Shown: in pieces, positions 33,070-46,668 of the stretch
Layout: each line of letters starts with the position of its first letter
Numbering within the stretch: the first letter of the stretch is position 1
From: Sinonovacula constricta
Lineage: Eukaryota > Mollusca > Bivalvia > Cardiida > Solecurtidae
Length of the DNA stretch: 64,000 nucleotides
NCBI GenBank assembly: GCA_007844125.1
Contig: CM017556.1
Span: forward strand, 20,701,057-20,765,056
Direction: 5' to 3'
Made by a program: the position numbers and the translations under genes
The notes under the pieces: generated by a model
The model's database searches: none
What the model was told of the DNA's origin: nothing
Seen by the model: the letters and a program-made list of their open reading frames with translations, nothing else

Positions 33070-33220
33070 AGTTCTAGTCCCTAACCTGGACCAGAAAAAG
33101 CTTACATGTGGAGAGATGGTCCAGCTGAGCTGCTGTGTGCGGGTGGTCCTTCTCAGACGTTTGTTTGTGGCCTTTCCTGGCCAAGATTAGCTGGGCTTCA
33201 CTCTGACTATAATATCAGTT
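33070..33220 (+). mobile_element. SINE-B remnant
   Basis: GTTCTAGTCCCTAACCTGG (box B region), GTTTGTTTGTGGCC, CCAAGATTAGCTGGGCTTCA. Head and tail are lost. Confidence 0.5.
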
Positions 33221-33693
33221 GCTGCAATATCAGTGATCAACATTATTAGTATAGGTTCTAGTAGTAAAAGTTTAATTTACATGTATTTCTATTCAGATTG
33301 TGTGGAAAAAAAAACGTGATCCATATCATGTTTTCATTAGACTAATGACACACTTCTGTCCATGAAAAATGTTCCACGCATGTAATAATAAAATTTCCAA
33401 TTTATTTATGTTGCATAGATTGGTTGTAATCATCCGTATACTGTGTCTGGATGTGGAATTGTACTTTTTTAATACCAGCAAATATATGACACCATGTCTT
33501 CCGAAATGCTGGATGATTTTGGATGGAAGATAAATCTAAAAAGTAACTAAGAAAACAAAACAACGACAGTGTATCAAAGATATGCCATAAGTGTGACATT
33601 GGTTTTACACACATTCAGATTATGGTGGTAATTTGCATGTATAAAACAGGTGTATTGTCAGATTATGGTGAACTATATAATTAGCTGAGTATC

Positions 33694-33937
33694 CACTAGC
33701 CTAGTCCCACGAGCAGAATCTTTCTTTTGCTTAGAGTCTGATCAAGCTCTTATTTTGCTTACTCAGTATTTACTGTTCGTCTGTCTGTCTGTGTGTCTGT
33801 ATGATCCAGATTATAGTTTACTGCTGCGGTTATCCAGTTTCTGGGGTAGGCGAAAGGCGGCTAGAGTGTCTTACACCCGCTCTCCATGAAACCTTGGTCA
33901 ACCACGACCTCAGCAGCCAGGAATTGCTAGGCTAGTG
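33694..33937. mobile_element. 244-bp MITE with CACTAGCCTAG terminal inverted repeats
   Basis: CACTAGCCTAG at 33694-33704 and its perfect reverse complement CTAGGCTAGTG at 33927-33937 bound a short AT-neutral segment without ORF. It includes a GTCTGTCTGTCTGTGTGTCTG run and the GC-richer GGCGAAAGGCGGCTAGAG. The 5' CACTA is reminiscent of CACTA/EnSpm or Chapaev ends. The flanks (ATC and ACT) do not give a clear target duplication. Confidence 0.6.
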
Positions 33938-34279
33938 ACTGTGTTGATATATGAAGTAGCATGTACAACTTACCCATACCAACTCAGTGATAATTATATG
34001 CACCTAATTAGTATCTTTAACACATAATTAAAAATAGCAACCTTAATCATGCTAGTTTGATGGAGTATAACGGCTAAGAGTGGTAACATTACATTCCTGT
34101 AAGAACTGTTTTGAGGGGTTCACATTTGAGCTTGAGCAAATTCTCATCAGGAAAATGTTTCTGAAAATGTCAGGACCTTAGTGAATACCATCAGAAGATG
34201 CAATATAATTCTCTAACTTGACTTATGAACTTAGAGCAAACGCAATAATTATTGCTTTATGGTTACAATATAGTGATCT

Positions 34280-34530
34280 TACTTGAAAGGTCACATGACA
34301 CAGGACTAAGGTTTCGACTTCTAATTAGACCTGATCCTAATTTAACCTTTAATATTGATATTTGTTTATTAGTCTAACATATATTTATTGGTCTAATTTT
34401 GTAAATATGTATGTAAATAATTTTGGACTTATTTATTGATCTTATTTATAAATATGTATATTTGAAAAGTCACAATGACACATAATTTAAATTACTGTTT
34501 CTTATTAGATCTGATCCTAATTTAGCTTTT
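34280..34530 (+). repeat. ~180-bp tandem duplication, diverged
   Basis: TTGAAAGGTCACATGACACA ... TTAGACCTGATCCTAATTTA (34283-34343) recurs as TTGAAAAGTCACAATGACAC ... TTAGATCTGATCCTAATTTA (34462-34525). AT-rich filler of similar style lies between. Confidence 0.6.
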
Positions 34531-34954
34531 AATGATTATTCTTATTTAATTGTAAATCTTTTTTTTTGTATTTAAGTATAGTAACTTCCATGGTATTTGA
34601 TAATACACTTGTTGGGGAAAGTCAGTAATTGAAGTTGACTGATATAAACATCACAGGTAAATTTAATTAAACATCCATATTATATTGATGAAACATAATA
34701 TTACATCACATGTGGTATAGTGTGGGTGTGTTTATTTGTCATAAAGATAATAAATAATTCCGGATTTTAACTAATTTTCTGTGTAAAACTAATTATATTA
34801 ATGTGTTTTGCACGTTTCATTTTTCTAAGGTTGTCATTGTTAATTATAATATTTAGTGATTAAAATTGAATATAACTGTTTCTTTAATTACATTTGCTCT
34901 CATAACTTACTTGATGGTAGGTTGTTTAGGTAAATAACTTTTGTTGTTCTGCAC

Positions 34955-35060
34955 TGGTGTTCTTTCCAAACATGTCTGGCCACTTCCTCTACCAAATATT
35001 AGCTGTATGTGTCCAATAAGACATTATTGTGTCGGTGCAATGTCTTAAAATAAAAAAATC
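34955..35060 (+). mobile_element. SINE-B 3' remnant
   Basis: TCTACCAAATATTAGCTGTA, then ATTGTGTCGGTGCAATGTC and an A-rich end. Confidence 0.55.
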
Positions 35061-35244
35061 CAAGTCAACTATTATTTTCCTATGCAATAACTTCTATAGT
35101 ATGAATAAACCTCGATTATTTTGCATGAAAACTGTCTTGTAAGTATTGAAGATTCTGATAGAAACAAAACCATTTGAAAACAACTAGCTAACCCTTGAGA
35201 CTGAAAATAACCTTTAAATATATTTCGAAAGTATTATAAAACAA

Positions 35245-35320
35245 ACAACGAAAGAACGAAAGAAAGAAACAAACAAACAAATGAACAAAAAAAAGCTACT
35301 ACACACACACACAACACTTG
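35245..35320. repeat. Purine-rich simple repeat (GAAA)n/(CAAA)n
   Basis: ACAAACAACGAAAGAACGAA then AGAAAGAAACAAACAAACAA, followed by an (AC)n run at 35302-35314. Confidence 0.8.
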
Positions 35321-35934
35321 TCCATATTTCCATGATAAACTCTAGAGTTCTGAACTTAATTTTAGACAGATAATTGCAGAAATTTTCTAAATACCACATG
35401 GCAATCCTTTTGTTTTGTCGCATGATAAGAACGCCATTACAACTAGCCCCAATATTTATTTTCTTCCTCCATGACGTTGACCTTTAGTTTTAAATTAATA
35501 AAAAAATGAAAATTGTCAGCCATTGAATGCACAGAGACTTGAAACCATTAACTCGTAAACTGCTACATTTGTGAATAACCTTTAATAACAGACAACTCGA
35601 TGAAATGACAACTAAAATAATTGTAGAAACGAAGCAGGATATAGTGTAGATCCTGAACAGAGAGAGAGGTGTTCTGATCTACATCTACACTATGTATCTG
35701 AGCCATATTCGTATGTGTTTAGCAGGTAAATAGTTTACCCTTCAACTGCTAATCAAAATTAAACCATGCATTGACAAAAATAGAGATTCACATCAGTTAC
35801 AATGTATGGGGTTGTCTAACCATGATTTGCAATATTTACTTCTTAGTTTCTAGCAGACTGTCTACTCCCACGATGGGCAAACTTTCATATAAGGAGGTTC
35901 TCCAGCTAACTTTCGGTGCAACGGTGGTTACTAT

Positions 35935-36012
35935 CCAGACTTAAGTCCGGGTCCTCTTTCACCAATAATTAGCTCGACGATCGTCACTATGGCCATAAAG
36001 TGTAACAAAAAC
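35935..36012 (+). mobile_element. SINE-B 3' end
   Basis: TCTTTCACCAATAATTAGCT, CGACGATCGTCACTATGGCC and the tail TAACAAAAACAAAATA match the 10.6-kb copy closely. Confidence 0.65.
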
Positions 36013-36486
36013 AAAATATCTACTGGAGTTTTCTTTAAGTTATGAGTACGAAAAATAGTAACATCAATTTCCAGCTCCAAAAGAACAAACACAGAAGGAT
36101 AAGGGGCATTATGCTTCTGCCTAGAGAATGATATAACATTCCTCTGGGGAAAATAATTGTAGTGTCCATACTTGATGGGCATTAAAACGTCTCAATCCAT
36201 AGGGTGTTTCATACAATTTAGTATGTTGTGATATTTGACAGCAGCTCTTCAATCAATGAAAAATGACACACTAATTATTGCACGAACTCTTCAGCTGCCA
36301 CAATGCTAGTAATATGAGTGGATCTTGTCACCAGTGAACAAGCTTAGGCGACGTTTTAACATGTACATGTATAATAATTTGTACAGCAATATATAAATGT
36401 TAGCTGTAACATAAAAGGAATCATTGAATCTAATTGCAGTCAGTGTACTGAATGCTTGAAAAGTCTTGACTGACTTATTACCAGTT

Positions 36487-36755
36487 GGGATTTAAATGGG
36501 ATTTGCCGGCATTATTGCCGATACTAGTGCAGCAACATTTCTATCATTATAGCACAATGACACTGATGATGTGCCCAGGAGCTGAACCCGGTCGGTCCAT
36601 TATACTGACACCGACAAGTAATGCATAATGCTGTCCCCTTAGTTCCGAGCATTAGGCAGAGGCCACTACTACCAACTTTAACGTCTTTGGTTTGACCCTG
36701 CCGGGGTTTGAAACCCGCGACCTCGCGCCCTTTAAGCCTACGCTCTACCACTTGA
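36487..36755 (-). mobile_element. SINE-C, second copy, minus strand
   Basis: It parallels 10877-11147 over its whole length (GCCGATACTAGTGCAGCAAC, TGACACCGACAAGTAATGC, CTACTACCAACTTTAACGTC, CTGCCGGGGTTTGAAACCC). Box B is damaged by an extra A (GGTTTGAAACCC). The tail is GGGATTTAAATGGGATTT. Confidence 0.8.
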
Positions 36756-36759
36756 TTTT

Positions 36760-38795
36760 ACCACATATTGTGGCCGATTATTACTAGTTGACGAAGGCTA
36801 AAGCAGAGTCAGTCTGGATATATATCAAAGCGACTTTAAATGGAAGAAATCCCAATACACTCATTGAAACAAGACCCTCGTCGCTTAATCAACGACTTTA
36901 GAAACAGTGTGTGCAAAGGTATGCTTATAATGGGCTGATTCCACTGTAGGCCACTTAGTTCTAAAAGTCAGACAGGTGAGAAATGAGTCGCCATTTACCA
37001 CCAGTAGTCTTGAAAACGGATGGTGTTTCTTGTTAAGTTATATCAATACTTATTGTTATTGCATTAAACTTAATTTGTTATTAAACTTAAGCTGTTCATT
37101 TTAATTATTTTAAACGATTAATATGCATTGATGAGTTAACAATGCATAAATGCACAATTTCGCGGCCAATTACACAGCTTAGCTTTATATTAGATAAGTG
37201 TATTAATAAACAAGTAGCATTGAGATGGTATTCAATATTACTGACTTTGTGTCAAAATATCTGATATCTGAATTATAGTCTTACCAGTTTGGTTCTTTCC
37301 TTATATAAATGAATAATAGCTTGTTTTCATTAAAACCTCACATCTCTTATAAGATATTTCTTATTTTTTCTCCACGTTTGTGCTTAACTGTTAGTTTCGT
37401 GGAGACTCCACAGATTTCTATTATTAAGTTTTTTGCGCATCGTTCAATTTTCAACATGGTTAATTTGTAAATGTCTTTGTAACTAATAATATGTTAGAGA
37501 GTACCAGAATACCGAAGTAATGTTTTAATGTTATAAATTTCATTATTCCCCAGCATGGCTTCTTGTCTAATTACTTTTTCTCTTTTAATACAATGTTTAC
37601 CCATACCGAATCGCTATATAATTGATACCTTGTGAATGTTTTTATGATATCATATTACCCTTAACGTTAAAATGTACCATTATTAATATCAATAGACAGC
37701 CATGCATGTTGTTAATGATTATCCATGATTATTTCATTTGATTTTATTATTTCTTTGTAATTATGTTTTCATTTTGAGCAACAACCTGGTATTTTACTTT
37801 AAAGACACATGCGCTCTTCGCAGTATTAATGTTATTTAAGGTGTTTCATTGTGAACAAGGGATGTTATGTTCGGCTAATTGCCATTTATTATTGTCTAAT
37901 TTCCTTGTAATTGTGTTTGGCATAAAACAATATCCAGGAAGTCTGTTACAAGACAATGCATAATTGAGGCTGCATAAATATGACTCATTGTTAGAGGCTA
38001 TAAATAATGTATTTTTTATTAGCATCAATTTCATATGATTATAAGTGATTAATATGGACAATATTAGCTACAGACCTTCTAATTACATAATTGATACAAG
38101 ATTGACCATGATGAATACCTAAGTTATAAAACATAAACCAGATAAATTGCCCTTAATGTGCTGAACAGCTGTTGACTCAGACAGGTCATCAGTGAAAGAC
38201 GAATAGCATTATGAGATCAGAACAACATTTATCCCACTCCTACATATAAAATAGAATACTATAACTAAAGAAAGATCACTGAATACAATAAAAATCAGCA
38301 TTATAAAATAGCTGATATGTTATAAAAGTGCATGTACTTGGACAAGTCTTTCGCAAGATCTTTAAATTTTACTATTTTTAACTGAATTTCAGTAAAGATT
38401 AGTATCAAAGAAACAATATAATGCCTTTTATATTCATAGTAACACTTAATGAAACATGAAATAGGTTGGATTAGCAGAAGTTATCTTGCTTCTTTGATAA
38501 ATCTTTTTTTCAATGTTCTAAAGGTTGACTTACATAGACCATTTTAAGAAAGGAACCTTCTGAAATAGGTCGTGGTAACACTCTAGAAACTATAAGGCTA
38601 GTATGACAACTGGTCGGCCCAGTGTTTTTGGAAAATTTAGAAAATCGCTTTTAAGTAAAAATACCTTAAAACAAGTAACATTTTCCGTATTGAACTTATT
38701 GAATTACATGCTAGCTGTTGTATTTTCTTTTATAATGTGAAAATGATGTTAGTTTGACAATATACTTGATATATTTTGTTAAGATCATGTTTAGT
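36760..38795. other. AT-rich non-coding stretch
   Basis: No gene. A 30-bp SINE-A scrap (ACTGGTCGGCCCAGTG) sits near 38608. Confidence 0.4.
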
Positions 38796-39117
38796 ACCGG
38801 ACCTGGTAGCGTAATCGGTAGAGTTCTAGGTACGGGGGCCCCTGGTTCGATCACGGGCCGCGACACGGCAAAGTCGTCAAAATGGTAGTGGTATAGCTCC
38901 CTTGTCAACGCCTAAGCAATTATAACGGTACATGTAGTTCCTCGACTGGTTGGGCCAGTGTCAGGATAATGGGACTGGATGTGGTATCATGCCAGGTGTT
39001 CACGGCATGCTATACACAGTGAAGGCAGTACTATATCTGCTTCAAGTGGACACCGTCTCCAGATAACTGAAATACTGTTAGTGGGACGATAATCCCAATA
39101 AACAAACAAACAAACAA
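38796..39117 (+). mobile_element. SINE-A, full-length
   Basis: Head GACCTGGTAGCGTAATCGG, damaged box B CTGGTTCGATCACGGGCCG, then the complete body and the tail GATAATCCCAATAAACAAAC AAACAAAC. The sequence corresponding to TCGTCGGCTCC between box A and box B is shortened. Confidence 0.88.
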
Positions 39118-39880
39118 CGATCAACACTACAACACTGTTTGCTATCAAGTCACTTTACGACTATAAATCGTTGCTATTATATGTGAGTATTAACTGTAAT
39201 TTAGACTTTTTTGTCAATTTTGAACAAGCAAACCAGGAGGCGGGATATTTTGCGCCTGCCTAGAGAATGCTTAAATATCTCTCTGGGAAATAATTGCAGT
39301 GTCTATAATTGATGGACATTATCATCCGATCAGTGCCCCATATTCTAAAGTATCTTAAAACCCTTTAACTTCCCACTAATCAATATATTTAAAATGATAC
39401 ACTGATACACTGGATTTTTAAAATGATTTAGTAATTGATGAACGTTTGAGCATATACATGTATGTATCTTTTGACATCTCTCTGCAATGGTGTCTAATGA
39501 ATTGCCAGTTTCAAAACGACAATTATGAAGCATCAGATATTAAATGCACTTAATTTTCGTTAGTTCTTTACTTACTTTTCCCTGAATTGAGTATTCAAAA
39601 AGTGAACATTAACGATAGGTTTTCGCCATTTCTCAACTAGTTTGTCACTAATCTTATTTATTGCTTCAAACATCTGGACTCCTCCATGAAATCACTTCAT
39701 TTCGTGATTTTGTTTTTTTGTTGAATAACATTCAAGTATTCATTCAGAAGACAATTAACATTTATTTCAGTCGATGAATAATTTGCAATAATAAAAGTTT
39801 CAACATTATTCGAAGTCAATTTTGGTCCCCAGCGTACTGTTTCAATGCACTCTTCACACATCTTATCCAAAGCTCAATCC
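39118..39880. other. AT-rich non-coding stretch
   Basis: Nothing beyond scattered short open frames. A fragment at 39235-39335 (GCGCCTGCCTAGAGAATG ... CTCTGGGAAATAATTGCAG) matches 36108-36170 in the same orientation, so a small dispersed repeat is present twice. Confidence 0.4.
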
Positions 39881-40450
39881 TGTCACCGCTCGACAATTGT
39901 GTATTGTCAACCACCAAAGTAGCATCGATCTTTAGCTTCGTTTACCGGCGGAAGTTGTTAATAAGATTTATTACATGAACTATAAATAGACGCAACACGA
40001 CTAGTCACACCCCCAAAATAGTCAAGTCAATAAATATAGATATTGACCCGCTTTCGCTGAGATTAACCGGTCTATTAATAGAATGCGAAATTTCCATCAA
40101 TATTTTGCGCGCGCATCTACAAAACTTCCTAAGAATTGTACGCATTGTGGGATACTCGTCCCAGACGAACAATATTCACGAAACAATGTCAACTATTTTC
40201 TTGCATTTAAGTTTAGATAATAATTTAAGAAATAAAAACTATTTATTATTAATTATTTATAGTTCATGTAATAAAACAGTACGAAGTTAAGCAAAGAGAC
40301 GATCCATTTAAAGACATTGTAAGATTCAATTTGTCTCACAGCGGTATTGCAAATTGTCATGGTGGGTATGTATTCATGCCGACTGATATAACCTTTATCT
40401 CAGTTGAGAGTTACGTTTATTAGAATGGCGGACTCCTAGTAAGAAAAGTT
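39880..40450. promoter_or_regulatory. CpG-richer promoter-like region
   Basis: It contains CCGGCGGAAGTTG (ETS-like, about 39943), TTTTGCGCGCGCATC (about 40102) and CGCATTGTGGGATAC (about 40142), whose complement GTATCCCACAATGCG fits the ZNF143/Staf core. AGAATGGCGGAC at 40422-40433 (YY1-type, ATG at 40425) follows, and the fourth codon runs into a donor-like CTA/GTAAGA. Motif density is higher than in the surrounding AT-rich DNA. No long frame supports a gene. Confidence 0.3.
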
Positions 40451-40554
40451 TGTAGGTGAAGGTGGTCCCGAAGACTTCAAATAACGGCTGTATATTGATT
40501 GTTTATGATAGTGGTTTTTACTTATTTGCTTAATTGTTAGTTTGTGTAATCTTT

Positions 40555-40740
40555 TACCAGACAATTGCATAATTGATCTTGTATTAGTACTATTCATTAC
40601 TTATAGCTGTAAATAATTAATTGTTAAATTCGTCTTTGTGGTACCAATATGGGTGTAGTGTTTTATTAGATAGATTCATAATTTATCTTGTGTAAATACC
40701 ATTCACTGCTCATATCAGGAAATAATGACTTTTTAAATCG
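40555..40740 (+). repeat. ~107-bp duplication, diverged
   Basis: GCATAATTGATCTTGTATTA + GTACTATTCATTACTTAT near 40569 recurs as TCATAATTTATCTTGTGTAA + ATACCATTCACTGCTCAT near 40676. Confidence 0.5.
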
Positions 40741-42065
40741 ATTAAAATTGCTTGTAAATTGATTTTATATGACAGATATGGACATTATTGTTGAAAGTAT
40801 TTCCAACATTGAAAATAAAGCTGATAGATCCAACACAAATTATTCCAATCGTTGGCGTTTACTAACAGTAAGGTAAATCTAAATTACTTGATTTTTTATG
40901 ATAAAAACAGAGGACAAGTGTCATTGGTTTTAGTAGCTTGCTCCTCATTAGAATGAATGGAAGTACCAAATGCACGTGAAATTATGATATAACAATCGTG
41001 AATACTGGTAATTAAGATACACTGATTTTGCCATATAGCAGATTTGATTTCCTTTTTTCATGCAACTCTATAAGAACCATGAAATTACCGTAATGCATAG
41101 TCTGTAATTTGATATTCTAAAAACTCAACCTTAAAATAAAATTTCGTTAATCTTTTAACTTCTTTATTCTACTTTTAATTGCTTTACCTTAATAACCAAA
41201 AGGGCCATTTATGGTCTTAATGCAGGAATTCTACTGTAAAACGTTTAGCTTTATACTAATTTCACCTTTGTGCTTGTTTGTTTAAATTTTCATTGTATAA
41301 CCAGTTGTTACAAATGTATTAAGTAAACGACGCATTTTTCAATTTCCAATTTGGGTTCTTTTTAATGACTTAGCCTTCAGTAATATGTTAAATTTAATAC
41401 CAGAAAAATATTGTAAAAGTACTATTAACTTAAGTTCCGTTATGTGGATAACGCCTGCTAAGACATGGCAATATCAGGTTGAAAATACTTGCTGTCATCT
41501 TTAAAGGTATATGATCTTTATATAAATTCGAAGCTTTGGAATGGACTGTTCTTTTTTTTTCGTGCATTTATCAATCAAGTCGTTTATCTTTATAGCATAC
41601 TGAAAAACATTGAAATACAGTTTTTATAAATATTCTACAAGTATCTCTTGATGACGTAAAATTTAGTTTTTAAAGAATTCAGTTTTAAAGGTATTTTGAA
41701 AATAACATTGAGCGTTTTTATTCGAGGGTTATTATCAGATTATTATTTTTAGTTGCCTTAGAAACATGGCTATTAAGAAAGTAAGTTTTTTGGTATAATA
41801 TATTTATTTTGGGGTGCCATTTTTCTGTCCACCCAGAGGTCATTGGTCTGTTCTCTTATTAATCGCTGCTGTTTTGTGACCCGTGTATTTTTTTTCATAT
41901 GTCAACAAACATTATATATTGAGACAGTCACATTAATGGTGAACGAAATTACTGATTCAATTTATTTAAGTAAATAAAATAAAAACTTTGATTTTACTTG
42001 AAAGGCTATTTTGAAAGATTATTTTTATGTGTATGTGTCATTTTGACATTGTATTAACACATACT
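40741..42065. other. AT-rich stretch with one possible start exon
   Basis: The segment 41753-41780 lies between an acceptor-like TTATTATTTTTAG and a strong donor (AAGAAA/GTAAGT) and carries ATG in an ideal context (AAACATGG, 41766), giving only MAIKK. It may be the start of a coding region or chance. Confidence 0.2.
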
Positions 42066-42069
42066 CTTT

Positions 42070-42300
42070 GTATATAGCAAAAACTGGCTAGAGCTCTGTA
42101 AAACCGGTTTACGGTTCCAAGGCGGTAACTATTTGGTTCGCTCTTTGTGTTTAATGACCCATCACAGATTTGTTCTTACATTTACACCTGGCTTGCATGT
42201 AAATACATTTGTCATGTACTTTTTCAAAGTTTGATATATGTTGCAATGCTCATAGGACTTTGTCATATGTCCTTATTGATGAGGAATGTTGTAAACAGTA
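42070..42300 (+). repeat. Dispersed repeat family X, plus strand
   Basis: GCTAGAGCTCTGTAAAACCG, GGTTCCAAGGCGGTAAC, GGTTCGCTCTTTGTGTTTAA, ATTTACACCTGGCTTGCATG and TGTTGCAATGCTCATAGGAC. It serves as the reference order for the other copies. Confidence 0.7.
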
Positions 42301-43084
42301 AAATGGGAGGTTTACAACACTGGAAAAGATTATGTTTGTAATGTACATAGCATAGAAACTTCAACAGAACAAAACCGCCATGACATGGCAATTGTACGGT
42401 GTGAAAGAAACTTACAGATCTGTTTAAATTTTGGTATTATCAAGCAGTAAACCTTCAGTTTAAACTGTGAAAACGTACGCTTGGTTTCTTTACTGTCTGA
42501 TATAATAACTGTCTATAATAAAGATTACAGTGGCTAAATGTTGTAGTAAACAATGCAAATAAAGCAGGCTATCAGGGCACATTGTGCAAATAGGTCAAAA
42601 AATATTCATAAGAAAACAAAGTTAAAATTCATGATATAGATCTGCTAATGTTTCTTATATTATTTAATACGAATATTAAATAAATCCGAATGAAATACTT
42701 GCTTTACTTTAAAATGTCTTGTCTTTTTAAAAATACACGCAGTTTATCTTGATACATCTTTTTTTCTTATAACGATATTTCTGTTTATTGTTATATCTTT
42801 CTGTTGCACTGATGTTATAACAAAAGCGTGGCTTTATAATGTAAAGAGTGACATTTTAAACGGACTTAAACAGATAATGGTTTATTATAAGACTGAAAGT
42901 TACGTAATTGAAATGGTAACAAAATCAGGTTACAATTTATTATAATTTCACCAAGCAATGGATAATTAAGATGAACATTCTGACACAGATACTTAACAAC
43001 AAAAGAAATTTTTAATTGTAATGTTTTAATTGATCTTATTTGAAAAGTAGCATCAGAAAATACGAGAAAGGTGCACTCCAGAAA
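42301..43084. other. AT-rich non-coding stretch
   Basis: Nothing recognised. Confidence 0.4.
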
Positions 43085-43145
43085 CTGTTTGAAGCACACC
43101 GACCGGTGCTTTTGCCGACTGATCGGTCCAATGGGGTAACTTTAA
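43085..43145 (+). repeat. Family X core fragment
   Basis: CACCGACCGGTGCTTTTGCC + GACTGATCGGTCCAATGGGG + TAAC. The 5' part CACCGACCGGTG is a self-complementary palindrome. Confidence 0.55.
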
Positions 43146-43692
43146 AATCTCTTTCTGTGGCATGACTCTGTGTTTGTGCTACTTTTAAACACTTTTACCT
43201 TATAAACTTTGGTAGTAGATACTCAAAAGGCTCATGTAGGCTGTTGCCATATTTTCCAGTATATGATAAAAGTCAGTCTTAAATAATAATCCACATGTTT
43301 CTGCAAGGCTTATTTCATTAAAGCATTTTTTAATTAAAATTAAAAAACCTGGGCACATGAAAGTAAAATTACGTCATGTATTTAAAAGCCATGCATTGAC
43401 CTTCTTAAGAAACAAGGGTTGTTCATTTTCATTTTCCTAACCCGTCTTTTATTTCTAATGCTAAAACTGCCCCATATTGAATACAATACACCTCTGTTTT
43501 TCTTCAGTGTATACATTATTAATGCAATGTTTTAGAACAGTTTAAGCGAATAAGCCCTTATGTGAAAAATAGATATGTGTTTAAATTGGTTCTGCGATTA
43601 AGCTTTGTGGAGTAACAGAAAATGGATTATTTCTAATGCCGCCATTGCTAGCCTGGAATTGCGTATGCTATATCGAGTTTTTTAAGCAGACA

Positions 43693-44592
43693 AGAAACTT
43701 CAGATTATTTTTAAGCATTGATACACCTAACCGTACAAATAATTACTATTTCAAATATGCATCTGTGTTTATTACAACAATTTATACTAACCTTTTAAAT
43801 ATGAAAAAAAATCGTCGACTGAAGAAATGGCATAGCATTTACCTTACACACAAGATATGTTATTACATGTAGTTTGTATCTCTACTTGTTTTAAACCATG
43901 CCACCATAGCTTCTTGGACGTTATATTTTCAAAATTTCTGTCAAAATATAGCTTAAATTTGATATGTGAAATGATTCCTGACTTATACAAAGCACATATT
44001 AAATGTTCATATCAGATACATGAGCAAACATTTTTTTTTCTCGAATCATTTAATCTAAATGATAAAACTTCTCTTTTTCTATACGTGTAAGAAAACTACG
44101 ACGCCGAGGATAAAGCTCGGATTATATTACAACTTCTCTTTTTCTATACGTGTAAGAAACTTCAGATTATTTTTAAGCATTGATACACCTAACCGTACAA
44201 ATAATTACTATTTCAAATATGCATCTGTGTTTATTACAACAATTTATACTAACCTTTTAAATATGAAAAAAAAAATCGTCGACTGAAGAAATGGCATAGC
44301 ATTTACCTTACACACAAGATATGTTATTACATGTAGTTTGTATTTCTACATGTTTTAAACCATGCCTTCATAGCTTCTTTGACTTTATATTTTCAAAATT
44401 TCTGTCAAAATATAACTTAAATTTGATATGTGAAATGATTCCTGACTTATACAAAACACATATTAAAATGTTCATATCAGATACATGAGCAAACATTTTT
44501 TTCTCGAATCATTTAATCTGAATGATAAAACTTCTCTTTTTCTATACGTGTAAGAAAACTACGACGCCGAGGATAAAGCTCGGATTATATTA
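43693..44592 (+). repeat. 462-bp tandem segmental duplication
   Basis: From AGAAACTTCAGATTATTTTT (43693) the sequence repeats at 44155 with only scattered changes, through GATAAAGCTCGGATTATATT AC (44108-44129 and 44571-44592). Each copy is preceded or followed by CTTCTCTTTTTCTATACGTG, which may be the recombination seam. Differences include A7/A9 runs, CCACCATAGC/CCTTCATAGC and GGACG/TGACT. Both copies keep a shared short frame (RNFRLFLSIDTPNRTNNYYF), which is duplicated DNA and not evidence of a gene. Confidence 0.92.
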
Positions 44593-46042
<1,450 letters not shown>

Positions 46043-46194
46043 GCAAATACGTAATGTTATTGCTTTTTTCTCTCTCTCTACGTTTAATTGGTGAATACTA
46101 CGAATATACCGATTCTATATAGCAGTTAAAGTGAAAATGGGCAAAATAATAATTTAGTCGAAATTAACTTTCTATTACCGATTATCAGCAAAAC

Positions 46195-46668
46195 CGATAA
46201 GAATAAGTTTATACTGCCGACTGACCGTTCCAAGAAGGTAACAATGGGTTTTTGTAAAATGCATCATCACTTATTGTTGTTTTTTTTACTTTTAAATTTG
46301 GTTTGCATGGGAATACTCTTGTTCTATGCCTTTTGGAATATGTTGCAATGCTCCTAGGGCATTATCATATTTCCTTATTCATAAAATGTAGTTGAAATCA
46401 TTCGACCTTGTAATTACCTTGTAATGTTTTGACCTTCGACCTTGTAATGACCTTGTAATGTTTTGTATGTTGCAATGCTCCTAGGACATTATCATATTTC
46501 CTTATTCATAAAATGTAGTTGAAATCATTCGACCTTGTAATGACCTTGTAATGTTTTGACCTTCAACCTTGTAATGACCTTGTAATGTTTTGTATGTTGC
46601 AATGCTCCTAGGACATTACCATATTTCCTTATTCATAAAATGTAGTTGAAATCATACGACCTTGTAAT
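46195..46668 (+). repeat. Family X copy whose tail is amplified as a ~127-bp tandem
   Basis: The copy starts with TACTGCCGACTGACCGTTCC AAGAAGGTAAC, as in other family X members. Its tail TGTTGCAATGCTCCTAGG (46341) + CATTATCATATTTCCTTATT then repeats at 46469 and 46595, each unit also holding an internal duplication of CGACCTTGTAATGACCTTGT AATGTTTTG. About 2.6 units, nearly identical. Confidence 0.85.

Noticed and set aside
43636..44286. Duplicated gene encoding RNFRLFLSIDTPNRTNNYYF
   Set aside because: Both copies are in the 462-bp tandem duplication, and the frame is short, AT-driven and lacks splice support.
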